A DNA stretch of 47,954 nt from Streptomyces huiliensis (GTDB taxonomy: Bacteria; Actinomycetota; Actinomycetes; Streptomycetales; Streptomycetaceae): contig NZ_JAIQLH010000102.1 in the NCBI RefSeq assembly GCF_020037025.1, positions 1-47,954 of the forward strand, read 5' to 3'. A program made the translations under genes and the position numbers. Below, piece by piece: positions 32,804-41,175 of the stretch. A model generated the notes under the pieces. It did no database searches, was not told the origin of the DNA, and saw only the letters and a list, made by a program, of their open reading frames with translations. Each line of letters starts with the position of its first letter. Position 1 is the first letter of the stretch.

Positions 32804-33237
32804 CTACTCGACAGGTCGCGCAGGACTGGGCAGTCCTGGCATCGCGGGCGCCTCGGCGAGCGCGACGCGTCCGCCCTTCAGCTCGGGCACGTACTTGTAC
32901 ACCGTGTTCCGGGAGACGCCGAGGAGCCGGGCGATGGAGGTGACGGTGTTCCCGGGCCGGGTCAGCAGATCACGTGCGTGGCGGGCGAGGGGACGGCGAG
33001 GGTGTCGCCGGTCCGGAGGTAGTCGAGGGCCTTCCACAGTTCCTCGCGCTCGGCGTTCTGGCCGGACTTCTTGTCGGCGAAGGTGCGTTCACACCCGGCG
33101 TCGGTGAGGGCGCGGATCTGCCGGTCGAGCAGTTGCCCCTTCGTGGACACCCGTGCGTACCCGACGAGGGCGCCGGTCCGTCTGGCTGGCACGGGGGCGA
33201 GGAAGTCGTCGTCGGCTTGGTCGCGGGGCGGCTGCAT
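32804..33237 (-). pseudogene. tnpR: Tn3 resolvase with internal deletion
   Basis: The 5' part from ATG 33237 has the serine-recombinase active site VGYARVSTKGQLLDRQ (catalytic Ser) and ELWKALDYLRTGDTLAVPSP. Sequence then jumps, in another frame, to the C-terminal DNA-binding domain ARDLLTRPGNTVTSIARLLGVSRNTVYKYVPEL. About 90 residues of the catalytic domain and hinge are missing. Not functional as read. Confidence 0.8.
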
Positions 33238-33268
33238 GGCTCCGGATCGTACAGAAATCGGTGCTCCT

Positions 33269-34811
33269 CTATTTGGCCGACCAGGTCGCGCTCACGTCCG
33301 GCTGGGGATCCATCCGGTACAGGGTGATCTTCCCCAGGTCCCTGATCCGCGGGGAGAGCTGCATGCACACAAGGTCGAAGAGCGCGAAGTTGACCAGGGT
33401 CACGCCGTGCGTGTCGGTCGCGTGCTCGATGATGGGCAGGTCGGTCCTGTTGCCCATGATTTCCTCCAGAACGTAGTGCGCCTCCCGGCGGGTGACGACG
33501 ATGACCTTCGTGCCGAATGTGGTGTGCTGGTCGCTGACGTGGTGTAGGTGGACAGGCCCTGTCCGGCGAAGTACTTCTTCATGGCACGCGCCGTCGTCGA
33601 CCTGCCCTTGGTGAACTGCCGCAGGTAGGCGTACGAGTTCTCCAGCATGGCCAGGTGACCGTTGTCGCGCGGTAGCCTGCCACTCGCCTGGGCGAGAGCG
33701 GCCCGCAGCCGGTCCATGCCGATGGTGTTCCGCAGCATCCCGCCGGCCAGCTCGTCCTCGACGGCGGTGTCGACCAGGACGGGCAGAATCTCGTCCAGCA
33801 GCGCCTGCCGTCCCTCCCCGGCCGCGGCGCGGGCCGCCGGCGCGTCGCGCATCTTGTGACGGGCCCGGCTCTCCCGCGCCGAGACAGCCTGGTCGAACAG
33901 GCCGATGACCTCGTCCAGCACGTCGGCGGCGGACTGCGAGAGCACCGTCAGCAGGATCGGGTGACGGCGCTGCGGCTCGCGCCGGTCCAGCGACTGCGCG
34001 GTCAGGCGACGCCCGAGGGCGGCCAGGAACCGACGGCGCTCAGCGGGCAGGCCCGTCAGCAGGGTGTGCGCGTCCAGGCCGCGCAGGAACGTCAGCTTGT
34101 CCAGTTCAGCCTTCACCGCGTTCGCCGAGTCCCCGGTCGCGCCCTTGGAAAGCCAGTTCAGCCGCGTCGCCGCGACCGCAGGGTCCACGGACAGCAGCCC
34201 GTCCAGCTCGCTCGTCAGCTTCGGCGTCAGCAGAAGCCGCACCCGCTGGAATGTCTCCCTCCCCGCCTCCGCCCGCGCCTTCGCCACCCGCTCCAGCAGC
34301 TTCACCACGCCCGGCCGCACCACCCGCGAGGACGCCAGATGCTCACATGCCAGACGAAACAGCAGCGAGGGGGAATCGTGCTCCATCGCCCGCGCGAGCA
34401 GGAACTCGTCCAGCTCCTTCCACTCCAGCGTCTTCGCCGGCCTCCAGCTCAGATACCGGGTCACCTCACGCAGATGCCCGGTGCGGGTCTGCTTCCGCTC
34501 ACCGTAGAACCGCAGCTCACCCACAGGAATCTGAAGGCACTCAGAGAGCCGAGCCACCGCCACCGGGGGCGCCGAGGCGACATCCTCCGGGACGAACCCA
34601 AGCCACGGCAGCGTGTGCACAGCTGGACCGCCAGCCCCAGCCGGTCCTTCGGACTCCGGCCCCGGCCCGGATCGATGAACCCCACATCCACCGGCGTCAG
34701 CGTGAAGAACCGAATCAGCTCTTCCTTATTGATCTCCGGGAAGCCCCGCAGCCGCGTCAGATCGTCATCCGCGAACACTCGCGTCGCCACCAGACCCCCA
34801 CCGTCGCTCAC
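33269..34811 (-). pseudogene. tnpA: Tn3-family transposase, frameshifted and deleted
   Basis: It starts at GTG 34811 with a DUF4158-type N-terminus (FADDDLTRLRGFPEINKEELIRFFTL). A 2-base insertion at about 34618 moves it to the frame LPWLGFVPEDVASAPP, which continues to LENSYAYLRQF. The text then passes directly to KGRSTTARAMKKYF, so several hundred residues including the first catalytic Asp (expected SSDGQRFPT region) are deleted. A 1-base loss at about 33540 precedes VSDQHTTFGTKVI and ATDTHGVTLVNFALFDL. The C-terminus after GKITLYR is missing. Any transposition must have been supplied in trans. Confidence 0.85.
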
Positions 34812-34915
34812 ACGCGGGCGTCCAGTCGTATGGACGGCTTACCGCACTGCGCGGTGAACGATCCGGCTCCCGTACACGACACGGGATCACGGCTGGTCAG
34901 AGGCCGTCGCAGCCA

Positions 34916-34952
34916 TATCCGTTGTTTTTGCGGCCGATGATCCAACTACCCC
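34916..34952 (-). repeat. Right terminal inverted repeat (IRR)
   Basis: Read on the minus strand it begins GGGGTAGTTGG and contains CGCAAAAACAACGGAT. It is adjacent to the transposase start, as usual for Tn3 elements. Confidence 0.85.
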
Positions 34953-34957
34953 CTCTG
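34953..34957. repeat. Right copy of 5-bp target site duplication (CTCTG)
   Basis: Identical to 29858-29862 and directly outside the right inverted repeat. Confidence 0.85.
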
Positions 34958-35144
34958 GGACGACATCGAGCAGGCTCTCGCCGCGTGGCAGGACGCCGGC
35001 ACGCCGGAGATCACCGCCGTACGGCTGCACATCACGAGCAGCACGCACACGTACTGGATCGGCGGCCGGCGGATCACCACTCGAACGTCGTCGCCCTGGA
35101 TCGGTGACAAGCCGGTGCTGCGGTGGGAGCACTCCCTCGCCTGA
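34958..35144 (+). pseudogene. tgmC: PCMT-type methyltransferase of an ATP-grasp peptide system, 3' part
   Basis: This continues the gene interrupted at 29862. After excision the codons read VALW-DDIEQALAAWQDAG, then ITAVRLHITSSTHTYWIGG and DKPVLRWEHSLA, ending at TGA 35142-35144. This is the conserved tail (THTYWIG...LRWEH) of methyltransferases paired with ATP-grasp peptide maturases. It is orphaned from its start by the 5-kb insertion. Confidence 0.8.
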
Positions 35145-35168
35145 CGGGCAGCGTGACTCAACGCCCCC

Positions 35169-35717
35169 TCACAGCCTCCCGACGCCGCACCGCCCGCACA
35201 CCGGTGCCGGCGGGCCGGTGCCGGGCTCGATCCGGGGCCCGGCGTCGTAGCCGCAGGCCCGGCACGTGAGCGTGCGGATCCCGCCGGGCGCCCGGGTCCA
35301 GCGGATCACCCGCTCGATCACGGCCGGCAGGGGGTCGGTCGGGTGGACGGTCCAGTCGGGGCAGAAGGCGATGCCTTGCCAGCCCAGCCGCTGTCCGTAC
35401 GCGGCGGGCCAGGCGTCACTGGCGGGATCCTGGCGTCGTCCCCGCGCCTTGGCCGCGCTCCGGTGCGCCGCGTGGGCGCGTACGTGGGCCAGCCAGAGGC
35501 GCCGGGCGGCGTGGAGTTCCTCGGCGGCGCGGACCAGCGCGGCGGGATCCTGTTCCGGGTTCCCGGGGATCCGCGCGCTCAGGGTCAGGTGGTGGTACGT
35601 GGCGCGGAAACCGTAGGGCGCGAAGTTCACCAGGCAGGACCGCAGGTCGGAGCGGCGGGTCCGGGCCGGGAGGCGCTCGTCGTGGACCCGCCGCAGGTGG
35701 ACGGTGAAGCTGCTCAC
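35169..35717 (-). CDS. Hypothetical protein with C-terminal zinc ribbon
   Basis: 182 residues from GTG 35717. The end, LTCRACGYDAG...APVCGRCGVGRL, has two CxxC knuckles and should bind zinc. The middle is helical and Arg/Ala-rich (LVRAAEELHAARRLWLAHVRAHAAH). The family is not recognised. A longer frame upstream overlaps the MBL gene end and lacks support. It follows that gene by 14 bases on the same strand, so the two may be co-transcribed. Confidence 0.55.
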   Translation of the reverse strand: MSSFTVHLRRVHDERLPARTRRSDLRSCLVNFAPYGFRATYHHLTLSARIPGNPEQDPAALVRAAEELHAARRLWLAHVRAHAAHRSAAKARGRRQDPASDAWPAAYGQRLGWQGIAFCPDWTVHPTDPLPAVIERVIRWTRAPGGIRTLTCRACGYDAGPRIEPGTGPPAPVCGRCGVGRL

Positions 35718-35731
35718 GCGGAAAGCCCGCC

Positions 35732-36916
35732 TCAGCGCTCCGTCGCCAGGTCGAGCCGCGCCGCCGGGGCGGGTGCCCGGCCGGCGCCCCGCTCCTGGGG
35801 GGAGTCCGCCGCGACCGCCTGCCACCAGGCGTCCGGCTCCAGCCCCGCCGCCGGTTCGAAGGGCCGGCCGGGGCGCGGGACGGCGCAGCGGACGCCGGCC
35901 CGGCGGGCGGCGGTGACGGTGCGTTCGGCGGGCTCGTCCCAGGGGTGCGGGGCGAGGTTGAAGGTGCCCCAGTGGATGGGGAGGAGGATGCCGCGTTCGG
36001 CGGGGGCGGAGCCCTGGAGGTCGAGGTGGGCGCGGAGGCCCTCCTCCGGTTCCATGTGGATGTCAGGCCAGAACTCGCTGTACGCGCCGATCTGGATCAT
36101 GGTGGCGTCGAACGGGCCGTAGCGCTCGCCGATGCCGGCGAAGCCGGGGAAGTAGCCGGTGTCACCGCTGTGGAAGACGCGGTGCCGGGGGCCGGCGACG
36201 ACCCAGGAGGCCCAGAGGGTGTGCTGGGTGTTGCGCAGCGCGCGGCCGCAGAAGTGGCGGGCGGGGGTGGCGGTGAGGGTGAGTTCGCCGACGAGCGTGG
36301 TCTCGTGCCAGTCGAGCTCGGTGATCTGGCCCGCCGGGATCCCCCAGTGCTCCAGGTGGGCGCCGACGCCGAGCGGTACGACGAACTGGGTTCCCGTCCC
36401 GGCCAGCTCACGGACGGTGGGCATGTCCAGGTGGTCGTAGTGGTCGTGGGAGATCACCACGGCGTCCACCCGTCCCGTCTCCGCGAGCGGGATCGGCACC
36501 GGGTGCAGCCGACGGGGGCCGGCGAAGGCGAAGGGAGAGCAGCGCTCGGACCAGACGGGGTCGAACAGCACCCGGTGGCCGTCGATCTCGGTCAGCACAC
36601 TGGAGTGGCCCATCCAGGTGAGCCGCAGCCCCGAGGCGGCGGGTTCGGCCAGGTCGGCGACGGTCGTGGGGTGCACCGGGATCGGGTGTGCGGGGGCGCG
36701 GCGGACGCGCTCCTCCTTGCGGAAGTAGGTGGGCAGGTAGCCCAGCATCGAGCGGGTGCTCGGGGTCCGCTCGGGGCCCGGCGGGTTGACGAAGGCGCCG
36801 CCGGCGAAGTGGGGCGAGCGCCGGATGCGGGCCATCCGCTCCCCCGCCGGATCGGCGCCGAAGGCGGCCGGGCGCAGCGCGTCGAGGGGGATTCTGGGGA
36901 CGCGGAAGCCGGTCAC
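35732..36916 (-). CDS. MBL-fold hydrolase (NAPE-PLD/UlaG-like)
   Basis: 394 residues. The metallo-beta-lactamase core carries SHDHYDHLD (the HxHxDH zinc motif), GDTGYFPGF (bridging Asp) and a final LLPIHWGTFNL His. WMGHSSVLTEIDGHRVLFDPVW and the ~100-residue N-terminal extension are as in bacterial relatives of N-acyl-phosphatidylethanolamine phospholipase D. Likely a cytosolic phosphodiesterase or lactonase; substrate unknown. Confidence 0.88.
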   Translation of the reverse strand: MTGFRVPRIPLDALRPAAFGADPAGERMARIRRSPHFAGGAFVNPPGPERTPSTRSMLGYLPTYFRKEERVRRAPAHPIPVHPTTVADLAEPAASGLRLTWMGHSSVLTEIDGHRVLFDPVWSERCSPFAFAGPRRLHPVPIPLAETGRVDAVVISHDHYDHLDMPTVRELAGTGTQFVVPLGVGAHLEHWGIPAGQITELDWHETTLVGELTLTATPARHFCGRALRNTQHTLWASWVVAGPRHRVFHSGDTGYFPGFAGIGERYGPFDATMIQIGAYSEFWPDIHMEPEEGLRAHLDLQGSAPAERGILLPIHWGTFNLAPHPWDEPAERTVTAARRAGVRCAVPRPGRPFEPAAGLEPDAWWQAVAADSPQERGAGRAPAPAARLDLATER

Positions 36917-37073
36917 GGCACCTCCAGGGGTAAGGAGTGGGCCGTCCCATTATCGGTCCGACATGGCCGGTTCGGTATCGGTCTTGATCGTTTTCCGACG
37001 TCCGACAGGTCACATCGCAGGTCACACCACCGGTCACCACGAGTCACATCGCGGACGGCGAGCTGCCCCGCGG

Positions 37074-37125
37074 GCCCCTCACAGCCCGCTCACCCGCAGG
37101 CCCCTCACAGCCCGCTCACCCGCAG
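37074..37125. repeat. 26-bp tandem duplication over the alkB stop codon
   Basis: Two identical adjacent 26-bp copies (37074-37099, 37100-37125), each starting GCCCCTCACAGCCC. The second contains the alkB stop, so the last codons (VSGL-stop) are repeated just downstream of the gene. Confidence 0.9.
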
Positions 37126-37752
37126 CGTGACGTTCAGCCGCCCGGTCAGCCCCAGCCCCGACGGCGCCGTGCCCGGGTACGTCCGGGGCACGCCGTGGTA
37201 CGCGTACCGGGCCGGTCCGCCGAAGACGAACAGGTCGCCGCTGCGCAGTTCGACGTCCGTCCACGGCCGCGACCTGGTCTCCGGGTTGCCGAACCGGAAG
37301 ACGCAGGAGTCGCCGAGGCTGAGCGAGACGACGGGCGCGCCGGACTTCTCGTCCGCGTCGCGGTGCATCCCCATCCTGGCCCCGGCCTCGTAGAAGTTGA
37401 CCAGCGCGATGTCGTACGGCTCGGGGCCGGCCGGCGTCCCGTACGCGCACGTCACGGCCTCCCGGGCCAGCGCGCCGAGCCACCGCGGCAACGGTTTGAC
37501 CGGGGTGCCGTCGCCGTCGACGACCGCCCGGGCGTACCCGTAGGGGTACCAGTGCCAGCCCAGGCAGACGGTCCGGACGGACATTTCGCCGCCGTTCGGC
37601 ATCCGGACGGTCCGCAGGCCGGCGGGCGGCCTCGCCCAGTCCCGGCAGGCGCGGAGCAGCCGGTGCTGGGCGGCCTCGTCCAGCCAGCCGGGGACGTGCA
37701 CGGCTCCCGGCGCCACCTCGGCCGGCGCCCGCGGGAACAGTTCGTCGTGCAT
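37105..37752 (-). CDS. AlkB-type 2-oxoglutarate/Fe(II) dioxygenase
   Basis: 215 residues. The iron ligands are visible as HRDAD (His, Asp) and YHGVP (His). The 2-oxoglutarate-binding end is RLNVTLR. VNFYEAGARMGMHRDADE and SLSLGDSCVFRFG are diagnostic of the AlkB family. It oxidatively removes alkyl lesions from nucleic acid bases. The ATG at 37752 starts the family N-terminus (ELFPRAP). Confidence 0.93.
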   Translation of the reverse strand: MHDELFPRAPAEVAPGAVHVPGWLDEAAQHRLLRACRDWARPPAGLRTVRMPNGGEMSVRTVCLGWHWYPYGYARAVVDGDGTPVKPLPRWLGALAREAVTCAYGTPAGPEPYDIALVNFYEAGARMGMHRDADEKSGAPVVSLSLGDSCVFRFGNPETRSRPWTDVELRSGDLFVFGGPARYAYHGVPRTYPGTAPSGLGLTGRLNVTLRVSGL

Positions 37753-37784
37753 GGGTCCAGGCTAGGCGCGTCCGGCCGCCGCCT

Positions 37785-37835
37785 GACGAGGAGGACCGCC
37801 CGACGAGGAGGACCGGCCGACAAGGAGGACCGGCC
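37785..37835. repeat. Three tandem 17-bp units upstream of alkB
   Basis: GACGAGGAGGACCGCCC and two near-identical copies (37802-37818, 37819-37835), 33 bases before the alkB start. Confidence 0.9.
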
Positions 37836-38001
37836 GCCGCCCGGTGAGGAGGGAAGCCGGAGAAAGATTTTTCCCGGAACCCGTCACATCCGCACCCGCT
37901 CACCCGTCCTGCCCCCGCAAGAAGATCCCCGACCGGCGGCGACCCGAGCACCAGCCAGGCATGCCGCCGGTCCGAGCGACCCGAGAGGACCGGTCACCGT
38001 C

Positions 38002-38598
38002 ATGGCCCGCATCTCCCTGAACCCGCCCGCCACCCTGCTCACCCGGCTCGCCGCCCGGTACTCCCGCCGGGCCTACGGCCGGGTGATCGACCCGCTGTCG
38101 GCCCTGGGCCACCACGGCGGGGTGCTGTTCGCCACGTCCGTCCTCGAACTGTCCGTGGGCCGCTGGAAGCGGCTCGACCCGGGCCTGAAGGCGCTGGCCG
38201 TGATGGCCTCGGCGGCGTCCATCGGCTGCTCGTGGTGCATGGACTTCGGCTACTGGGAGAACCGGCAGCACGGCGTCGCGCACGAGAAGCTGCGTGACGT
38301 GCCGCGCTGGCGCGACAGCGACGTCTACACGCCGCTGGAGCGCGACGTCATGGAGTACGCCGAGGCGGTGACGGCGACCCCGCCCACGGTGGACGACGCG
38401 CTGGTCGGGCGGTTGCGGAAGCACCTGAACGACGCCCAGCTCGTCGAACTGACCCAGATGATCTCGGTCGAGAACCTCCGCTCCCGCACCAACGCGGCGC
38501 TGGGGCTGACCAGTCAGGGCTTCAAGGACAGCTGCGACATCCCGGCGGAAGGATCGTCGGGAAGCCCCGCCGGTAACCGGGTCACCGGCCGCCCTTGA
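38002..38598 (+). CDS. AhpD/carboxymuconolactone decarboxylase-family protein
   Basis: 198 residues. The core AVMASAASIGCSWCMDFGYWENRQHG carries the CxxC redox pair (CSWC) followed by an acidic and a His residue, as in AhpD-like peroxidase partners. The N-terminus has a long helical lead-in. The 3' end overlaps the convergent DUF574 gene by 17 bases. Likely peroxide or thiol redox function. Confidence 0.85.
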   Translation: MARISLNPPATLLTRLAARYSRRAYGRVIDPLSALGHHGGVLFATSVLELSVGRWKRLDPGLKALAVMASAASIGCSWCMDFGYWENRQHGVAHEKLRDVPRWRDSDVYTPLERDVMEYAEAVTATPPTVDDALVGRLRKHLNDAQLVELTQMISVENLRSRTNAALGLTSQGFKDSCDIPAEGSSGSPAGNRVTGRP

Positions 38599-39409
38599 TC
38601 CCCACCCCGCCGTAGAACCCGACCTTGGCCAGCTCCGCCGGGGTCGGCGGCTCGCCGTCCGGGTGCCAGAGCGGCACCTGGACGACGCCGGGGTCCAGCA
38701 GCTCGAAGCCGTCGAAGAACGGCACGACGTCCGCGTACGTCCGCAGCGTGACCGTGGCGGTCGCGTTCTTGTACGCGTCCGCGGCGGCCCGGGCGGCCTC
38801 GCTGTGGAAGTCGGTGGTGCCGTGGCTGAGGACGAGGCAGCTGCCCTCGGGCAGTGCCTCGGCCAGGGTGGCGACGATCCCGGCCGGGTTCTCCTCGTCG
38901 GTGATGAAGTGCAGGATGGCGACGAGCAGCAGGGCCACCGGCTGGTCGAAGTCGATCAGGCGGCGCAGCTCCGGGTGGGCCAGGATCTTCTCCGGCTCGC
39001 GCACGTCGGCCAGCAGGAAGCCCGCGTTGCCGTTGTTGGTCAGCTTGGCCCCGGCGTGCGTCGCCACGATCGGGTCGTTGTCGACGTAGACGACGCGGAC
39101 GTCGGGGTCGACCTCCTGCGCCACCTCGTGGGTGTTGGGCGAGGTGGGGATGCCGGTGCCGATGTCGATGATCTGGCGTACGCCGCTCTGGACGACCTTG
39201 CGCACCGCGCGCAGCAGGAAGTCGCGGTTGGCCCGGGCGCCGGGGCGCACGTCGGGTATCACCTCGATGAAACGTTCCGCCGCGGCGCGGTCGACCTCGT
39301 AGTTGTCCCAGCCGCCGAGGTAGTAGTCGTACATCCGGGCCGGGTGCGGCCTGCTGGTGTCGATCTCCTCGGCCGCGAATCCCCCGCCGCCCGTGCCCTG
39401 CTCCGTCAC
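38582..39409 (-). CDS. DUF574 SAM-dependent methyltransferase
   Basis: 275 residues. The diagnostic N-terminus is DTSRPHPARMYDYYLGGWDNYEVDRAAA (shown in parts: RPHPARMYDYYLGG, NYEVDR). Then follow IIDIGTGIPTSPNTHE (SAM motif I), VVYVDNDPIVATHA and the LLVAILHFI strand. This family is greatly expanded in Streptomyces; substrates are unknown. Confidence 0.92.
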   Translation of the reverse strand: MTEQGTGGGGFAAEEIDTSRPHPARMYDYYLGGWDNYEVDRAAAERFIEVIPDVRPGARANRDFLLRAVRKVVQSGVRQIIDIGTGIPTSPNTHEVAQEVDPDVRVVYVDNDPIVATHAGAKLTNNGNAGFLLADVREPEKILAHPELRRLIDFDQPVALLLVAILHFITDEENPAGIVATLAEALPEGSCLVLSHGTTDFHSEAARAAADAYKNATATVTLRTYADVVPFFDGFELLDPGVVQVPLWHPDGEPPTPAELAKVGFYGGVGIKGGR

Positions 39410-39900
39410 TCCCTGCCCCTTTCGGCTGTTACGGCGGCCCGCCCGCCCGGTGTCCCGTCCGGCGGGTCCCCCTCCCCCGGACCGGCCGACGGCCGTGCCG
39501 TTTCCCCCTGCACGAACTCCTGCTGTACGAACTCCTGCTTGAGCCCCACTCCGCCGTACCCGCCGGTCTCCGCCGGCACCCCCGTGACCCGCGGTTCACC
39601 GTACGGGCGCCGCGGTTCCGGGCGACACCTGGGTCCCTGTCGTGCGGACCCCTCGCCCGGTGCGCGGCACCGGCGGAGCGGGACGTCTCACTGTCGTCGG
39701 CGGCTCACTGCCGTCGGCGGCTCACTGCCGTCGGCGGCTCACTGCCGTCGGCGGCTCACTGCCGTCGGCGGCTCACTGCCGTCGGCGGCTCACTGCCGTC
39801 GGCGGCTCACTGCCGTCGGCGGCTCACTGCCGTCGGCGGCGCGCGCCGGCCACCGTACGGCCCGCGCCGGCCGGCCGCGGGCCCGCCACCGCCGCGCCGC
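39410..39900. other. Intergenic region with 17-bp repeat array
   Basis: 491 bases between the DUF574 and DUF397 genes. Apart from the tandem array I see no gene. Long open frames across it are produced by the repeat. Confidence 0.6.
39687..39839. repeat. Nine tandem 17-bp repeats
   Basis: Nine head-to-tail copies of CTCACTGCCGTCGGCGG. The first has one T for C; the other eight are identical. Each unit contains CCGTCGGCGG. The identity suggests recent expansion. There is no spacer, so this is a minisatellite, not CRISPR. Confidence 0.97.
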
Positions 39901-40161
39901 TCACGCCCGCGGCCCCTCCGCCGCCCCGGCGAGCAGGAAGTCCGCCTCGCCGGCCTTGGCGCCCCTGATGAACGTCTCCATCTCGCTGTGCGTGTAGATC
40001 AGCGCGGGCCCCTCCGGGTCCGTGGACTGGCGCAGGGCGACCCGGCCGTCCCGCAGGCGCATGACCTCGACGCAGCTTCCCCCGTTGCCGCCGCTCCACG
40101 GCTTGCGCCAGCCCTCGGTGCCGAGGTCGGTGGCGGGCATGCCGTTGTATATGCGATCCAT
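39901..40161 (-). CDS. DUF397 protein (XRE partner)
   Basis: 86 residues: WRKPWSGGNGGSCVEV, VALRQSTDPEGPALIYTHSEMETFIRGAKAGEADFL, the DUF397 signature (quoted in short: SCVEV, DPEGPALIYT, FIRGAKAGE). Such proteins are encoded with XRE/DUF5753 regulators (WhiJ type) and are thought to antagonise them. It starts 3 bases after the XRE gene stop. Confidence 0.93.
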   Translation of the reverse strand: MDRIYNGMPATDLGTEGWRKPWSGGNGGSCVEVMRLRDGRVALRQSTDPEGPALIYTHSEMETFIRGAKAGEADFLLAGAAEGPRA

Positions 40162-40164
40162 GGT

Positions 40165-41031
40165 TCAGATCTCCTTACGAATGCCACCCAGGAATGCCTT
40201 GGTGGTGTGTGCCGGCGCGGCCTGCGCGCACATCCGGTCCAGTGCCTCCAGGAAGGCCGAGACGTCCTCGCGCTGGTCGAAATAGGAGGCGCCGATGAGG
40301 TTTTCGGCGTACGCGATGTCCGGGAGTTCCTCGATGGGGAACCGGAAGATGTGGAACGGTCCGTACATCGCCGGGTGCGGCCCGGCGGCGTACGGGATGA
40401 CCTGGAGCCGCACGTTCGGCAGGGCGGTGGCCTCGATGAGCCGGTCCACCTGGGCCCGCATCACGTCGGGGCCGCCGATGGGGCGGCGCAGTACCGTCTC
40501 GTCCATCACCACCCACAGCAGGGGCGCGTTCTCGCGGACGAGCAGGTGCTGCCGCTCGCGGCGGACGGTGACGGCCCGCTCGATCTCGGCGTCCGGCGCG
40601 TGCGGCTGCCCGGCGCGGAGCACCGCCCGGGCGTACGCCTCCGTCTGCAACAGCCCGGGGACGTAGTGCGGTTCGTAGGCGCGGATGAGGTTGGCCTCGC
40701 CCTCCAGGCTGACGAAGGCGCTGAACCACTCGGGGAGCACGTCCCGGAAGCGGTGCCACCAGCCGGGCCGGTTGGCCTCCCGGGTGAGGGCGAGGAAGCC
40801 CTCGACCTCGGCGGGGTCCTCGACGCCGTAGATCCGCAGCAGCTTCTCCACGTACGGGACCTTCAGGCCGACCTCGGCCTTCTCCATCCGGCGGATGGTG
40901 GCGTGCGTGACGTCGAGCGCCCGGCCCGCCTCCTGGAAGGAGAGCCCGGCCTGCTCGCGCAGGTCGTGCAGCCGCTTGCCGAGTACGACACGCAGCACGG
41001 TCGGAGCCCCTGCCGGCCGCGCGTCCCCCAC
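40165..41031 (-). CDS. XRE/DUF5753 (WhiJ-type) regulator
   Basis: 288 residues from GTG 41031 (AGGAGGAGGGGACA upstream). The N-terminal HTH is LGKRLHDLREQAGLSFQEAGRAL...THATIRRMEKAEVG. The C-terminal DUF5753 domain has IRAYEPHYVPGLLQTEAYARA and RRERQHLL...LWVVMDETVL. These regulators act with DUF397 partners in development and secondary metabolism. It is divergent from an HATPase gene, completing the usual trio. Confidence 0.93.
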   Translation of the reverse strand: MGDARPAGAPTVLRVVLGKRLHDLREQAGLSFQEAGRALDVTHATIRRMEKAEVGLKVPYVEKLLRIYGVEDPAEVEGFLALTREANRPGWWHRFRDVLPEWFSAFVSLEGEANLIRAYEPHYVPGLLQTEAYARAVLRAGQPHAPDAEIERAVTVRRERQHLLVRENAPLLWVVMDETVLRRPIGGPDVMRAQVDRLIEATALPNVRLQVIPYAAGPHPAMYGPFHIFRFPIEELPDIAYAENLIGASYFDQREDVSAFLEALDRMCAQAAPAHTTKAFLGGIRKEI

Positions 41032-41117
41032 TGTCCCCTCCTCCTGCCGCGCCAACTGCCGTCTGTGACCAGCAGTGTGCCATGCAGTTCGCAAAGCCGA
41101 CAGGCTGTGCTTTCGAT

Positions 41118-41132
41118 TCTGCAATTTACAGA
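41118..41132. promoter_or_regulatory. Candidate operator in XRE/HATPase divergent region
   Basis: TCTGCAATTTACAGA is a 15-bp imperfect palindrome (6 of 7 pairs) in an AT-rich spot between the divergent start codons. It is a natural candidate for autoregulation by the XRE protein. Confidence 0.4.
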
Positions 41133-41175
41133 CTGAAGCTTGCCACATCTGACTCGCATCGCACATAGTTGCGGA

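Larger units (their letters stand above)
29863..34952. mobile_element. Defective Tn3-family transposon carrying a cytochrome P450
   Basis: The 5,090-bp element is bounded by inverted repeats that both begin GGGGT (29863-29899 and 34916-34952; 25 of 37 positions match) and flanked by CTCTG direct repeats. Its tnpA and resolvase genes lie at the right end on the minus strand and are both broken. The left and middle carry a methyltransferase remnant, a small repeat protein, an intact-looking P450 and a frameshifted unknown gene. Deleting the element plus one CTCTG copy joins GTG GCC CTC TG to G GAC GAC and restores the host methyltransferase frame. That makes the boundaries firm. Confidence 0.9.

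Noticed and set aside
37195..38001. Upstream extension of the AhpD-like protein
   Set aside because: It would be antisense to alkB. The ATG at 38002 starts the conserved region and is the only sensible start.
39687..39839. Possible CRISPR array
   Set aside because: 17-bp units are directly adjacent without spacers and no cas genes are present.
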